Part shown: one piece after another, positions 1 through 11,704 of the stretch | Numbering within the stretch: position 1 is the first letter of the stretch | Layout of the letters: every line of letters starts with the position of its first letter | From: Euptelea pleiosperma | Lineage: Eukaryota; Streptophyta; Magnoliopsida; Ranunculales; Eupteleaceae | Assembly (NCBI GenBank): GCA_035048495.1 | Contig: CM068544.1 | Span: forward strand, 43,921,893 to 43,985,892 | Direction of reading: 5' to 3' | DNA length: 64,000 nt | Notes under the pieces: generated by a model | The model's input: the letters and a program-made list of their open reading frames with translations, nothing else | What the model was told of the DNA's origin: nothing | Database searches by the model: none | Program-made: the position numbers and the translations under genes

Positions 1-402
1 TACAAATCCACGTGTTTGCCGACAGCCCACAGTCAGCGACGTTTTAACCAATTGTTACAAAAAAAACTAATTAGTACATATAAATTTTCTATTATAAGGG
101 ATCTCAGGTCGTCGTGAGAGGTAAGTCGGGCTAGGTACATAATAAGGGCCTAATGGACCTAATTTGTTAGGCCCAAGCTCAGCCCAATTAGTTATTGGAC
201 TTTAAAATCAAGCCCAATCTTAACAAGATAGGCCTATAAATGCAACCCAAGACCGGCCCACCCATGGCAGGGCAGTCCTATAACACCACTAGAAATCACC
301 AATCAGGCCGATTTTCTTGAAGTGTTGTTGTACTAAAAGGTAGTCTAAACAGATGGGCACAGTGAGCCTGAAAAAATGCTACGTGGCATCTAAAATGGGC
401 AC
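1..402. other. Intergenic, no gene recognised
   Basis: I see no coding exon, RNA gene or complete repeat here. From about 370 the sequence is paralogous to 2875-2945 (shared stretch around CTAAAATGGGCACTGGTAGC), which later serves as an empty-site comparison for the two insertions at 412-1270. Confidence 0.5.
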
Positions 403-411
403 TGGTAGCGG

Positions 412-565
412 GTCGGTTTAGTATGCAAACATTGTATCCACCATTCAATGCTCATTGAAAAACGTGTTTTTAATTTATAAAATATTTTGTTTTGAAAACA
501 TTGAAATAACACAGTTTTCAAGGGAAATCCAACAGTACTGACTGGTTGCATACTAAATTTGTCCC
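412..565. mobile_element. Short Mutator-like MITE
   Basis: The ends are inverted repeats: GTCGGTTTAGTATGC at the left and GCATACTAAATTTGTCCC at the right. Flanking copies TGGTAGCGG (403-411) and TGGTAGCCG (566-574) look like a 9-bp target-site duplication with one mismatch. The paralogous stretch at 2896-2915 has a single TGGTAGCCGG and no insert, so it behaves as an empty site. The 9-bp duplication suggests a Mutator-like origin. No coding capacity is visible. Confidence 0.65.
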
Positions 566-595
566 TGGTAGCCGGGGGACTGGCTTTTAGAAAAA

Positions 596-1270
596 GGGTA
601 ATTTTAGTCGCACCCCACAAAATGTGAGGGCATCTGACCTGTTGAGAGCACCCCACTTAGATTTCTAACTTTGTGAGGGTACCCTTCCCTCATTTCAGCG
701 CAATAGAATAATGAGTAACATTGTCACAACGGGTTGTGACCGAAGCCAGTCACAACCCACAAGAGAAGCTGCATGGCACACTCCTAGCGGATGCTGACCG
801 TATAGATGTTTGGCCAGTCCCTTGGTGGACCTGCAAACCAAAAATCAGCCTGATTAGTGATTTACAACCTTTGGATCTTTGCACCCAAAGAATGATCAAT
901 AATGCTTAGATTCCTACGGTTAAAATCAACCCATGAAAATGACTTCAATCCAACACTTTGAATTCACTAATCAGGCTGATTTTTGGTTTGGGGGTCCACC
1001 GAGGGACTGGCCAAACATCCATACGGTCAGCATCCACTATGATGTGCCACGTGATTCGTATTGTGGGTTGTAACTGGATTCGGTCAGAACCGTTGTGACA
1101 AGTTTTGCTGCAAACGGGTAAAACTTCTGCAGAGAAAACAGTTGGTCAGAGGGTGCGTAGAAAATTTTCAAAAGGGTATTTTCGTAATAAAAAATATGGT
1201 AAAAAAAACCAAGGGTTTCGGGTGGGTTTCAGGTGCCCTCACATTTTGTAGAGTGCGACTAAAATTACCC
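596..1270. mobile_element. Mutator-like MITE with a nested MITE
   Basis: Inverted ends begin GGGTAATTTTAGTCGCACCC and continue through a CACAAAATGTGAGGG segment; the right end is the reverse complement (CTAAAATTACCC). A perfect 9-bp duplication TTAGAAAAA lies at 587-595 and 1271-1279. The paralogous site at 2918-2926 is uninterrupted, which supports insertion. A second element at 713-1111 sits inside it. Non-autonomous: no transposase frame is seen. Confidence 0.8.
713..1111. mobile_element. Nested MITE, GAGTAAAAC-type ends
   Basis: This foldback element has ends GAGTAACATTGTCACAACGG and a diverged mirror copy near 1081-1111. Inside are two arms carrying GGATGTTTGGCCAGTCCC and AATCAGCCTGATTAGTGATT in opposite orientations. 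Elements with related ends and a clean 9-bp duplication occur at 28506-28905 and 62885-63064, so this copy is assigned by similarity. Its own target duplication is not clear. Confidence 0.65.
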
Positions 1271-1389
1271 TTAGAAAAATTATATTGTCAAATCATATGG
1301 ACCCACCTATTCTTCTAAAATGAAGATTGTCTGAGATACTTAACGCATTTTACCCAAGGCTTTTTTTTTTTTTTTCTCTGTAAGTTACC

Positions 1390-1743
1390 CAAGGTTTAAA
1401 GGGTTTTAAAGGTTAAACAGACCGGGGGCGTTACCGTTATGGCCAGGGGCGAAAATGAAAAAAATAGAATTTAACAGAATTAAACAGATTTTAACGATTT
1501 AACGGATTTTAACAGAAAAAATGGCGCTGAAATTCAAATTTTGAAATTTTAAAAAATGTATTTTAATGGAATTAGACGGATTTAACGGCCATTTTTTCAC
1601 AAAATTTTTCAGAATTTAACGGCGTTGAAACAATTTTAACGGCCATTAAAACAAAAACAGCCGTTAAATTCAAAAATGTTAAAACAGTTTTAACGGAAAC
1701 GGGCTTGGGGCTCTACCGTTTAAATGGTTTGTTTTTAAAACCA
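1390..1743. repeat. TAACGG-rich foldback element
   Basis: The left edge has CAAGGTTTAAAGG and the right edge AAAACCATGGTTTT. The interior is a degenerate run of TAACGG/TTTAACG units on both strands, with GGGGGCGTTACCGTTA near the left and GGGCTTGGGGCTCTACC near the right. Other copies lie at 52216-52465, 60359-60684 and 63652-63992; those show 8-bp duplications, so this is probably a hAT-like MITE family. Confidence 0.6.
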
Positions 1744-2576
1744 TGGTTTTACCAACCAAATAGCGAGGGTGGTTGGTTTGTAGTGTGTACGTACCCCACA
1801 CATTATGAGGAAGTCACGGGTTCAATACTTCAATCCCGTGCCAAGGTAAAAAAACAAAAGTTTTATTACAAGACAACAAACTAAACATCTCAAATATTTT
1901 TCCCTTTCTATCATTCCAATTTCAATCCTAATCTCACAAGCCTTTGACGCATCGATACTTAAAGATTAGATTTTTGTCGGGTGACCTAAAGTAGTCTTCT
2001 CCATGGTTTAAAAGACGCCCATTATAACGGTAACGCCCCCACCCGTTATGTTATTTAGAAAAATAACGTCCAAATTAAAAAGAAATGATCATGTTATACT
2101 AATATCGAAGTTATTTTGAAAAATAAAAAATGATATTCTGACCTTTTTTTTATGTCAAATGTAATTGACTAGCGGGTGGCCAGTGCCCATGGCACTCTCC
2201 AAAAAAGCATTTGCCAAAATTGGGTGTGAGTAGCTAAGATCCACCATCCAGTTGGGGGATAAGATCTTGACCCTTCTTTGTGTTTTTTTTGTAATTCTTG
2301 ACCCTTCTTTGTTGAAACCGGATAAGATAAGATAAGAGATAAGACAATTTACCTGGTTTGCTATATAGATGTAATCCGTTGTAGTAGTCATAACAGTAAT
2401 GCTATAATGGATGATTTAAAACCTCAATCTTATCTTTTTTGTGACAAGGGATATGACATTGGATCATATGAAATGGATGAGCTTCGGAACTTTATACATG
2501 CACTGTGGTGACGAGTGCCATGGTGTGTCGTAATCGAGTACGAACTCAATGAAATAGTTGGAAGTAGAAATGCAGA
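1744..2576. other. Intergenic, no gene recognised
   Basis: AT-rich sequence. A stretch near 1990-2070 (CCATGGTTTAAAAGACGCCC and ACGGTAACGCCCCC) looks like one decayed end of the TAACGG foldback family. I see no exon or RNA gene. The last about 150 bases may be further decayed LINE sequence leading into the next feature. Confidence 0.45.
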
Positions 2577-2860
2577 GTGAGATGGCTGAAGGAATGCAAT
2601 AATAACACTAAGTTCTTTCATTAGATTGCTAATACTCGCAGGCACATGAATCACATCTCTAGTATTCCAATAGACGAATGTCAACTAGAATCAGGGGTGG
2701 TTGACTTCTACTCTAAGCTTTACCCAAAGGCGAAGTCATACAAATACACTTCAATAGTATCCGCTTAGATCAGAGTCATTGGCTGGAGAGATTGTTCGAA
2801 GGAGGAAATTCTCAAGTCTCTATTATGGACCTAGAGGCGGAAAAGGCTCTAGGGCCGGAT
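2577..2860 (+). mobile_element. LINE fragment, partial first copy
   Basis: Translation of the + strand gives the segment that precedes reverse transcriptase in plant L1-type elements: a WLKE..NNTKFFH-like motif, then VVDFYSKLY, then a K-A-L-G-P-D motif. Several stops break the frame. The same 280 bases recur at about 2954-3243. The copy ends abruptly at GGGCCGGAT, just before the catalytic domain would continue. It is a dead remnant. Confidence 0.7.
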
Positions 2861-2953
2861 TCATTGGATACATTTAAAATGCTACATCTAAAATGGGCAC
2901 TGGTAGCCGGGGTGGCTTTCAGAAAAATTATATTGTCAAATCAATATCCATGG

Positions 2954-4440
2954 TGAGATGGTGAGATGGTTGAAGGAAGGCGATAATAACACTAAGTTCT
3001 TTTATTAGATTGCTAATGCTCGCATACACATGAATCACATGTCTAGTATTCAAATAGATGAATGTCTACTAGAATCAGGGGTGGTTGACTTCTACTCTAA
3101 GCTTTACACAGAGGTGAAGTCATACCAATACACTTCAATAGTATCCCCTTAGATCAAAGTCATTAGGTGGAGAGACTGTTCGAAGGAGGAAATTCTCAAG
3201 TCTCTATTATGAACCTAGAGGCGAAAAAGGCTCTAGGGCCGGATGGGTTTTCCCTAACCTTTTTTAGTCAGTGTTGGGAGGTAATAGGGGGCGAATTTAT
3301 GAGGACTGCATTTGTGTTTCGGGAAGCTGCTTACCTTGAGTATTGCTCGTATAGTATGTTCATTTCTTTGATTCCAAAAAAACAGGAAGTGGCAGATATT
3401 TATGATGTCAAACTGATCCATTAGTCTAGTGGGACGTGTGTATAAGATCCTTTTTACGCACTAGCTTTTATATTAAGAGAGGTCCTTCTTGCAATATCTC
3501 CTTGAAATAAAGTACTTTTGCTAAATTGCGAATAAGTACTGACTCTATGATGAGATCGAAGACACCAGGAGTGGTATGAAAATTTGACATGGAAAAAAGA
3601 TTATGACCATGTCAATTGAGATTTCCTAGAGTGCTTATTGTGGAGGATGAGTTTAGAAGGGAGGCAAAGGAAGTGGATTGGAAAGGGTATCTCGACAGCC
3701 TCATTCTCATTATTAGTCAATGATTCATCCGTGGACTATTTTAAAAGCTCAAGGAGATTGGGGCCGGGAGATCCTCTTTCTCCTTTTTGTTTATTATGGC
3801 GGTTGAGGCCTTAGGGAGATTGGTTACGAGACCAGTGGAAAATAGACACTTGGAGAGATTTGAGGTGGGTGTTGAGGGGATGGTTATCTCTCACATTCAA
3901 TTTGCTAATGAAAATTTGGCGTTTTTAAGAGTGTTTGAGGTTCTGCTCAGCTTTTTGAGAAGTCTTATATGTTGTTTTGAGGAGGTGTCAAGGTTGATGA
4001 TTAACCTGTCTAAAAATAAGGTTTATGGTGTTGAAGAGGTGGAGGACCTGCAGGGTTTGGCAAATATCTTGTTTGGTGGTGTGTCTTCATTCAAATGTTT
4101 TCTTTGGAACAATAGTAGTGAAGGACGACGGTATCATCTTGATAGTTGGGAAGTTGGTTTGTAAATCTAAAAATCAAGGACTTGGGACAAAGAACTAAAA
4201 GCTTATGAACATAGCTCTTCTGAGTGTTTGGAGGGACATTATGAATACATTATATGACTTCTCTTAGCATATCATATCTAAGGTGGGCAAAGGTGATTCA
4301 GTTTTCTTTTTGGAAGATCGGTGGTGTAATGAAAACTCTTTGAAAGATGGATTTCAGCTACTTTATAACATCTCCAATAATAAGGGGACATGGTCTAGGG
4401 GCTTGTGTGCAAGGGAAACATGAGGACTTGTCATGGGGAA
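2954..4440 (+). mobile_element. LINE (L1-type) reverse transcriptase pseudogene
   Basis: This stretch reads, with stops and frameshifts, through successive landmarks of a plant LINE ORF2. First comes WLKEGDNNTKFF, then a reverse-transcriptase start at 3167-3424 (AKKALGPDGF, then FISLIPKK). At 3787-4164 a segment reads AVEALGRLV, then SHIQFANENLAF, where a functional enzyme has the FADD active site, and MINLSKNK. Near 4270-4400 it reads VGKGDSVFFLEDRWCNE, typical of the region after the polymerase. The FADD aspartates are missing (FANE), so the element is inactive. Neither a 5' end nor a poly(A) tail is recognisable. Confidence 0.85.
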
Positions 4441-4809
4441 TTGACTTCCGGTATAATATAAGAACATTGACCCAACACAAGAACATGCCACTCCAAGGTG
4501 AGACCCATCTAATGGTGGGTTCCCCCTACATTTTAGCCACGTGTATCGGTACGTGTTTGTCGGACCTTCCACATAGTCCACAGTCCACACTGACAACATA
4601 GACATATAACAAAACATTGTCAGTACTAATACAGAGGCTTGGATAGCGGGTTCACAACATAAACCCATTTAAAATCATTAATTTTACTTGGGAGAGTCAA
4701 CTCAAAGTTGGAAGGATCAGCAAGTCAAGAGTCTTCAAGACTCAACTCACTGAGTCAACCAACTCAGATGAAGTAACTTAAGACTATGCAAGACACTTAA
4801 CTATGAATA
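4441..4809. other. Intergenic, no gene recognised
   Basis: No exon or RNA gene seen. A stretch near 4530-4600 (GCCACGTGTATCGGTACGTG, then a CCACAGTCCACA-like segment) resembles the first bases of the window, so it may be a further low-copy repeat. Confidence 0.4.
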
Positions 4810-4818
4810 TTAGGTTTA

Positions 4819-5154
4819 GGGTCGGGCTCATGGGACCCCCATTTCTGACCCCCTGTTTTGACCCCCATCTTGGCATACCCACGTAGAAGAAATGAATCAA
4901 TGGCTGATTTTTGGTGGGGATGATAACCTCACCATATAGATCACCCCAACAAAAAATCAGCCCATTCTGAAATTTCTAACCCCATCAAATGTGGTTTTAA
5001 AGTTACACTGTAAAAATTGACGGTCCATAATGCTTCAGCTTCTAAACCAGTCTATGAATACCAAAAATCAGCCATTGATTCATCTTCTATGTGGGTACGC
5101 CAAGATGGGGGGCAAAAAAGGAGGTCAGAAATGGGGGTCCCTTGAACCTGACCC
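4819..5154. mobile_element. Mutator-like MITE, GGGTCGGGCTC type
   Basis: Left end GGGTCGGGCTCATGGGACCC; the right end is the diverged mirror copy ending CCTGACCC. A perfect 9-bp duplication TTAGGTTTA flanks it at 4810-4818 and 5155-5163. The arms contain GAATCAATGGCTGATTTTTG and the centre holds CCATCAAATGTGG. Relatives lie at 27608-27970 and 28947-29288. No coding capacity. Confidence 0.88.
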
Positions 5155-5163
5155 TTAGGTTTA

Positions 5164-5570
5164 TTCTCATCGACTGCAATAGGGAAAAACAAAGTGATTG
5201 TTAGATGTTCTTCTTATTGCCATTTCGTATTCCGTGGACGTTGTCATGATCCATGGTGGTGTCATTTTGTCATTGGCCAAAATTGTACTGAGTTGAGTAA
5301 CTCATTTTAAGGAAGTCCACTACACATGACCAACATGAACCACGTGGAGAACACTAACCAGGTATATGTTTGGCGTATGAGAATCCCAAACGCCATCTCA
5401 AATGGCATCTGGATGGCAATGGCATTTTGACCTTTTTAAAAAAATCTGGCAGGCAAATGCCATTTCAATTATGCCTGGAGAGGGGTGAACGGCATTTCAA
5501 TTGTCGTCTTAGGTTCATTTTGACAATTTTAAAAATAAATTTTCTTATTAAAAAATTGATTAACCTTTGG

Positions 5571-5602
<32 letters not shown>

Positions 5603-5780
5603 AACATTTTCCCAATTTTTTTGAACATTTTCTCGATTTTAAAAATAGGGCGGTGAAACGCTAGTTGAAATGGACCTGCCCCATTTCAAATGGCTTGGAG
5701 GTTTGTTTGACAATTTTTAAAAATAAGCTTTATTTTTTAATATATTAAATGATTGAATTTTTAAAAATTTACCCTTTGAA
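5164..5780. other. AT-rich upstream region of MAP65-3
   Basis: No gene. Between 5365 and 5700 there are repeated GGCATTT/GCCATTTCAA words in both orientations (AATGGCATCTGGATGGCAAT; CCATTTCAAATGGC), which may be a decayed foldback element. There is a long T run at about 5572-5593. Confidence 0.4.
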
Positions 5781-5783
5781 AAA

Positions 5784-5949
5784 CGACCGTTACGTTCGAA
5801 AATTCGAATCCTTTTGGAACTTTTTCGTCTTTTCTCCTTGGCTAAACAACCCTCTCTCCGCCTCTTCTGTTCTGCTGTTCTGCTGTGCTCTCTCGTCTCT
5901 CGAACAGCGACCCCGTACTCTCATCTCTCGACTCACGAATCACGAACGG
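5784..5949 (+). promoter_or_regulatory. Candidate MSA-like AACGG motifs, MAP65-3 promoter/leader
   Basis: Two AACGG cores lie close together upstream of MAP65-3: one on the - strand within CGACCGTTA (5784-5792), one on the + strand within CGAACGGCC (5943-5951). AACGG is the core of the M-phase-specific activator element read by three-repeat MYB factors in plant G2/M genes. MAP65-3 is expressed at that stage in Arabidopsis, so the sites make sense. The motif is short and could occur by chance. Confidence 0.35.
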
Positions 5950-6168
5950 CCACCCACCAATCTTCTTTTTTCTAACAACCCTAACCCCACTCTCCCTCTC
6001 ACACATTCTCACCGCAGCGCCGTTGATCTCCGCGAGGAATACGAGATCACCTCCGCCATCGCCGGTCGCCTATCTTTCTCTCTCTCGCCATCGCCTGGTT
6101 CATCGGTGTTTTGGAAGAGTTTTCATGGTCCGTCGACGGTTTCAGGGTCGATTTCCTTAAAATTTCAG
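5850..6168 (+). other. Probable 5' non-coding exon of MAP65-3
   Basis: A CT-rich, exon-like stretch ends at a donor GT at 6169 (AATTTCAG/GTATTC), with another possible donor at 6186 (GGAGG/GTAAAT). The next acceptor is TTTTTTGCAG ending at 6762, eighteen bases before the MAP65-3 start codon. The stretch contains an open frame of 146 codons, but it resembles no protein I know and is read here as leader. The transcription start is not determined. Confidence 0.5.
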
Positions 6169-6780
6169 GTATTCGAATTTGGAGGGTAAATTCTGATTCT
6201 GATTCTCCTTCTCCTTAATTGCTTTCATTTGGTTTGAAGATCTATAGATCTGTCTTTGATTTTGTAAATTTTATTTTGAAATGATGCCTTGATTGTTCTC
6301 GACATAGGTTTTTTTTTCTTCACATGTTGATATTTTGAATATAATCGACTGGTCGATTTTCCAATCGGAAAATCGGAGCCCAGGATTAGCTGTTTGTGAT
6401 TTCCCGGATGGATTCATATTGAGATCGAAAATTGGTTATTTTTCTAAATATGATGTGACAGAGCAACAAACATCCGACCCCTTTACTTCAACCCCTTTTC
6501 ATTTTTGAAAGTGATAATTTTATAAATCTAGTATTTTTTTCCCTCTTTTATTATGTATTGTTCCCAAAAAGAGGAGACTGCTAAATCTGTAACTTAATGG
6601 TTATCTGGTGATCGTTGTTTTATCTTTCAGTCGATATCTGTTTTCTTGTTGGTAAGCTTTGATGGCGAATTATCTCAGGGTTTTGGATCAAAATATTGGT
6701 AGATAAACTTTTTCTGTGTGAAAATTTTTAGAATGTCTTACCAAAATGATTGTTTTTTGCAGAGAAACACCTGCTTGAAC

Positions 6781-9700
6781 ATGTCTAATCTTCATAGTGA
6801 TCAGCTTTTGCAAATGGAGACCACTTGTGGATCTCTTCTATATGAACTTCAGGTTATTCTTAAAGCTTATATATAGAAGAACAGTTAATGTTTCCTATAT
6901 GCTGCGTCCATTTTCATTTCCTTTTTTTCCTTTAGTTAATTGTTTCAAACATGTTCTGCAACTGGTCATGTGTTCATAGATAGTAATGTTCAGATTATTT
7001 TTATTTATTCTTGATTTCAGTTAATATGGGATGAAGTTGGAGAGTCTGATGCTGAAAGGGATAATATGCTACTTGAGATAGAACAAGAGTGTTTAGAGGT
7101 CTACAGAAGAAGGGTAGATCAGGCAAACCGATCTAGAGCTCAGCTACGGCAAGCAATTGCTGATTCTGAAGCAGAGCTAGCAGCCATCTGTTCAGCAATG
7201 GGCGAACTACCAGTGCATATCAGACAGGTGTGTATCAATAAATTTTTGAAAATAGATGCCAGAATGGAAGAAACTATTAATTCAAACTGCGTTGAAGTTT
7301 AATTGTTAAAAACCGCACCACTTTTTTGACTGTTTGTCGACTAAAAAAAATCTTGTATACTAACTACACTAATAAAATTGGCTTCTTGTCTTCAGTCTGA
7401 TCAAAATGCTGGAAGCTTAAAGGAAGAGCTCAAGGCCATCATTCCACAACTAGAAGAGATGCGGAAGAGGAAATGTGACAGGAGAAATCAATTTCTTGAA
7501 GTAATAGAGCAAATACAGAAGATCTCAAATGAGATATATAGACCCACGGATTATAATCCAGCTAAGACAGTTGTGAATGAAACTGATTTGTCCTTCAAAA
7601 AGCTTGAAGAATTGCACAGACAGCTGCAGGCACTCCAAAAAGAGAAGGTCCAGATTTTTTCCTTTACAAATCATCAAGCATTTAGGCTTATCTCCAATTG
7701 ATTTTACCGAAATTCTCGTCTCCTTGCAGAGTGATCGCCTGAACCAGGTCCTGGACCACCTTAATACTCTCAACTCACTATGCTTGGTTCTTGGTATGGA
7801 TTTCAAGCACACAGTTGCTGAGGTTCACCCCAGTTTAAATGATTCCGAAGGATCGAAGAACATAAGTAATGATACGATTGAGAGGCTGGCTGCTGCAATA
7901 CAAAGACTGCGAGAGGTTAAGATACAAAGGATGCAGAGAGTAAGTATTTGGGGTGTAAATTATTTTTTCATAATGTTCTGTTTCACTCGTCTACTTTTTT
8001 CTCCTTACTGACCCTTCAAGTTGTGCAGCTTCAAGATCTTGCAAGCACTATGTTGGAGTTATGGAATTTGATGGATACACCGATTGAGGAGCAGCAGATG
8101 TTTCAGAATGTTACCCATAATATAGCTGCGTCAGAACATGAAATAACTGAGCCCAACACTCTCTCCGTGGACTTCATTAATTATGTGAGTCTGTAATTGT
8201 ACACCCATAAGACAAGAAATGTTTCTGCTATTTGTTTAGTTCCTCTAAGATTCGTGAAATTTATTGTGTGAACTAAACAGTGTACGAATATATTATGCAG
8301 GTTGAGGCAGAAGTGTCTAGGCTGGAAGAGCTGAAAGCAAGCAAAATGAAAGAGCTCGTTCTGAAGAAGAGGTCAGAGCTAGAGGAGATTTGCAGGCGAA
8401 CACACATGATAGCAGAAGCAGATAGTGCAATGGAATATGCAATTGAAGCTATTGAGTCTGGTAAGAGCATCTGACATTTAATTATTTGTGCAGAACACTG
8501 GAAGTACTTACTGCTGTATGTGTGATATGTATCATCTCTTCTGGTGCAGGAACTGTGGACCCTGCTTGCGTTTTAGAACAAATCGAGCTTCAAATTGCGA
8601 AGGTTAAAGAGGAAGCTTTTAGCAGGAAAGAAATACTCGATAAGGTCGAAAAATGGTTGGCTGCATGCGAGGAGGAGTGCTGGCTTGAGGAGTATAATAG
8701 GGTTGGTCATTTTGTGTTGTCTTCATGAATAATTGTTATTTCATTCTATCCCCATTCCTGGCTTCACTAATACAGTGGTATTTGCAGGATGATAATCGTT
8801 ATAATGCTGGAAAAGGCGCACATCTTACATTGAAGCGTGCCGAGAAAGCTCGTGCGGCAGTTAACAAACTTCCAGGTGCACAGCTTGCACCACTTGCATT
8901 GTGATATCCCTTCTAGGGAGAGGTCTCAACCAGAGTTCAAAACTCTGATTGACTCGGAACTCTGTGAGTTGGCTTGAATATCGAGTCTAAAGTCCAAAAT
9001 ACAATTTTATTAAGTCCCAATCCTATCGTTCACCGACTCGGGTGATATTATTAGAACTGTTGAACTTGGGAATCAAAAGGCTGGCAAGTGCTTTTGTTTT
9101 TGTGGTTCGCTTGATGTATTAAATTATTTAAATTGCTTGGTGTATTGCATTTGGAGCAGCAATGGTGGAGGCGTTGGCATCTAAGACCACAGCTTGGGAA
9201 AAAGAAGGAGGCACTGAGTTCTTATATGATGGGGTAAGCCTTTCCCCTTTTGAACATACCCCAATCGTTGTACACTGGAAGCCCTTAGCTTCCATCTTTA
9301 ATGCAATTTAATCTTTACACTCAAAAGAAACAAAGCACTTCCTCTTTCATTTGTCAAGTTGTTATTCTCAGACAATAATGTTACATGTACCCGAAACAGG
9401 TCAGCCCCAAGTCAAACATTGTACTGGCTGTTTTGAACCAAGTCAGTCTAAGTCCAGTAATTAATTTATGACTCAGGCCAATTCTTACCCAAATTGTACT
9501 GGATTTAGATTCAGCAGGGTTGGCTACTTGTACCTAATTTATGACTCAGTATGCTGTTTTCAGCCATGATTTATGCATACTTCGTCTGAATTCTATCTTA
9601 TCTCTCCAATGTGCAGATTCAGCTTCTTTCTATGCTCGAAGAATACAGTATTTTAAGGCAAGAGAAAGAGCAAGAACGTAGAAGACAGCGGGTATGGCCT

Positions 9701-10636
9701 TGTTAAGCCAATCATGCAGGATTTAACACGAGACATGCACTCCTTCCCTATGACCAGTGTACCCTGATTGTGACCCCTGCACTAATTGTTTCTGCATTTC
9801 AGGATCAGAAGAAACTTCAGGGACAGCTAATTGCTGAGCAGGAGATGCTTTTCGGGTCAAAGCCTAGTCCTTCAAAGCCCCCGAGTGCTAAAAAAGTCCC
9901 TAGAACTTCAACTGGAGGTGCTAGTTGTAGAAGACTCTCCCTTGGTGGAGTGTCACTGCAAACCCCTAAATCCGATCTGCTTCCCTCCACAAAACCTACT
10001 CCCCGAACAGTCAAGAAGGGTGACTGCTTACCGCATCAGGATGATGGTTTCGCAGTTTTAACTGCAGGTTAATATTTTAGAACTTTTTATATCCCAAGTA
10101 TTCTTAAGTTGTTATTTGAATATTCTTCATTGATATCATTAATTTGAATATTTTACGTAGGTAGGAGAGGCTTGGATATTGCTGGTCTCCCAGTTAAAAA
10201 GCACTCCTTCAATTCTGCAAATGCTCGAGAAATCGAATCGCCAATGACACGGAAACCCTTCTCTCCCGTCTCTTCTACAGTGTCATCCAAGGCCAACACA
10301 ACAAATTTACTAGAAGATCTCAACAAAACACATACTGTAACTTTGCAGAAAACAATTCCAATTCACAACACACCATTGACGACGCTTTCTAAGTCGACTT
10401 CCGTTGCTGATAACGAGAACAGGACCCCTAAAGCAATGCCAATTCCAGTGCCGAATACTCCTTCGACAGTGTCTGTACCCATGCAGACGGCTACAACGCC
10501 AGCTCCTCCGATCTCAGTTCTTTATGGATATAATACAGTTGAAGAGATGCCTGAGGAGATTGAATACTCATTCGAGGAGAGAAGAGCAGGTTTTGTCCTT
10601 CCAAGAACACATTTGCAGTTGGTAGTACAAGTTTGA
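6781..10636 (+). CDS. MAP65-3: Microtubule-associated protein MAP65-3 (PLEIADE-type)
   Basis: Antiparallel microtubule cross-linker of the MAP65/Ase1/PRC1 family. The Arabidopsis counterpart gathers at the phragmoplast midzone and is needed for cytokinesis. Coding exons, all with GT-AG borders that keep frame: 6781-6852, 7021-7227, 7396-7647, 7730-7939, 8029-8184, 8301-8460, 8550-8701, 8788-8875, 9160-9233, 9617-9691, 9803-10067, 10161-10636; 728 aa. Residues 15-330 are long coiled coil ([30 protein letters not shown]). The microtubule-binding core is about 370-440 ([44 protein letters not shown]). The tail has several S/T-P sites (KPFSPV, QTPKS, RTPKA), plausible CDK/MAPK targets, and ends near [14 protein letters not shown], a MAP65-3 signature. 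The assignment to MAP65-3 rather than MAP65-1 rests on this tail and on [20 protein letters not shown]. Confidence 0.97.
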
Positions 10637-11640
10637 ATCATATTGGTTCTCAAAAGCTTTTCTTATTGTTTTGCTTTTTCGATTTTTGATGGATAGATCA
10701 ATTGTAATTGACTTCTCTAATTAATGTACATAGTCCACGAACACCGAACGTGGATTAGGATGTCAAACTTGTTCTTTCCCTGTAATCAATTTGGATTTCT
10801 GAACTTTTTTGAATGTGCTCAAACGTACCACTGGTTGATCCCTCCAGATAATCAACTCAATTAAAGAAAGGCAGCACCCCAAGTTCTTCGATTCTTACAA
10901 ACGAACAATGACAACACCCTCTCGAAATAACTCGAAAAGAACAAAATGTAGAAGATTTTAGCTCGGCTCTTTAGCTAGGATTCTGCACTCATTTTTTATC
11001 ACTCTATCCTCGGGTTTCATCTTGCGACCCAAAGAGGCCCTTATAGTTGTAAAAGCTCCTACCATATCTTTTGTTGTGCCCGAGTTACATTCGGGTTCAT
11101 CAGTCATTAGAGGGAGGAACGATCGTTGTGTCCGTCTGGTCAGATTAACAAAATTCAATTCTGAGAAGATTTTATAATGAAAATGATCCAGGATATATTG
11201 CAGAATGATACACCCTGAGGCATGGTTCTGGCCAATACGTATATACGAGTAATGATTAGGCTGGTGTATATATTTAGAGGTTCGAGTGGTTTCATATCCT
11301 TGGTCAAAATCAACATGATAGGATGCTCTCAACCATTTGATCCCTTTGTTTGTCAAAACAAATCTATATATTGGATATGGATCTGCATTGAGGTGGGGGA
11401 AATTCCAAGCCACCCCTCTTATTATACACATTACATGAGCAGGTTCTTGTCAGATTCCAAGCCTGTGATGAAAAAATCAAATGCTAGCATCAAATGGCTG
11501 GAAATCACCAATCAAGCTGATTTTGGTGTGTCGGGTCACCAAGAGGTGAGACAAAAAAAATTTCCATCTCTCATCCATCAGAGTCGATTAGTAGAGCACA
11601 TGAAGACATGTCACATTGTTTAGAAACAAAATTAATATAA
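10637..11640. other. MAP65-3 3' region and convergent intergenic space
   Basis: The MAP65-3 stop is followed by a T-rich 3' region to about 10870. The rest, between two convergent genes, shows no exon or RNA. Open frames at 10958-11431 and 11222-11623 have no recognisable features and overlap each other on opposite strands. Confidence 0.45.
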
Positions 11641-11704
11641 AATATAAGTGGAAATAACTACAATTTTGAAGGGCCTTTAAGCAATTGTAAGAGGCTTGGG
11701 TCTA

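Noticed and set aside
5749..6189. 146-codon open frame upstream of MAP65-3
   Set aside because: Low-complexity Ser/Leu-rich translation with no relative that I recognise. It overlaps a second frame and sits where a non-coding leader exon with a donor site fits better.
7525..8011. Overlapping frames on both strands within MAP65-3
   Set aside because: They read through introns or oppose the conserved exons; shadows of the real gene.
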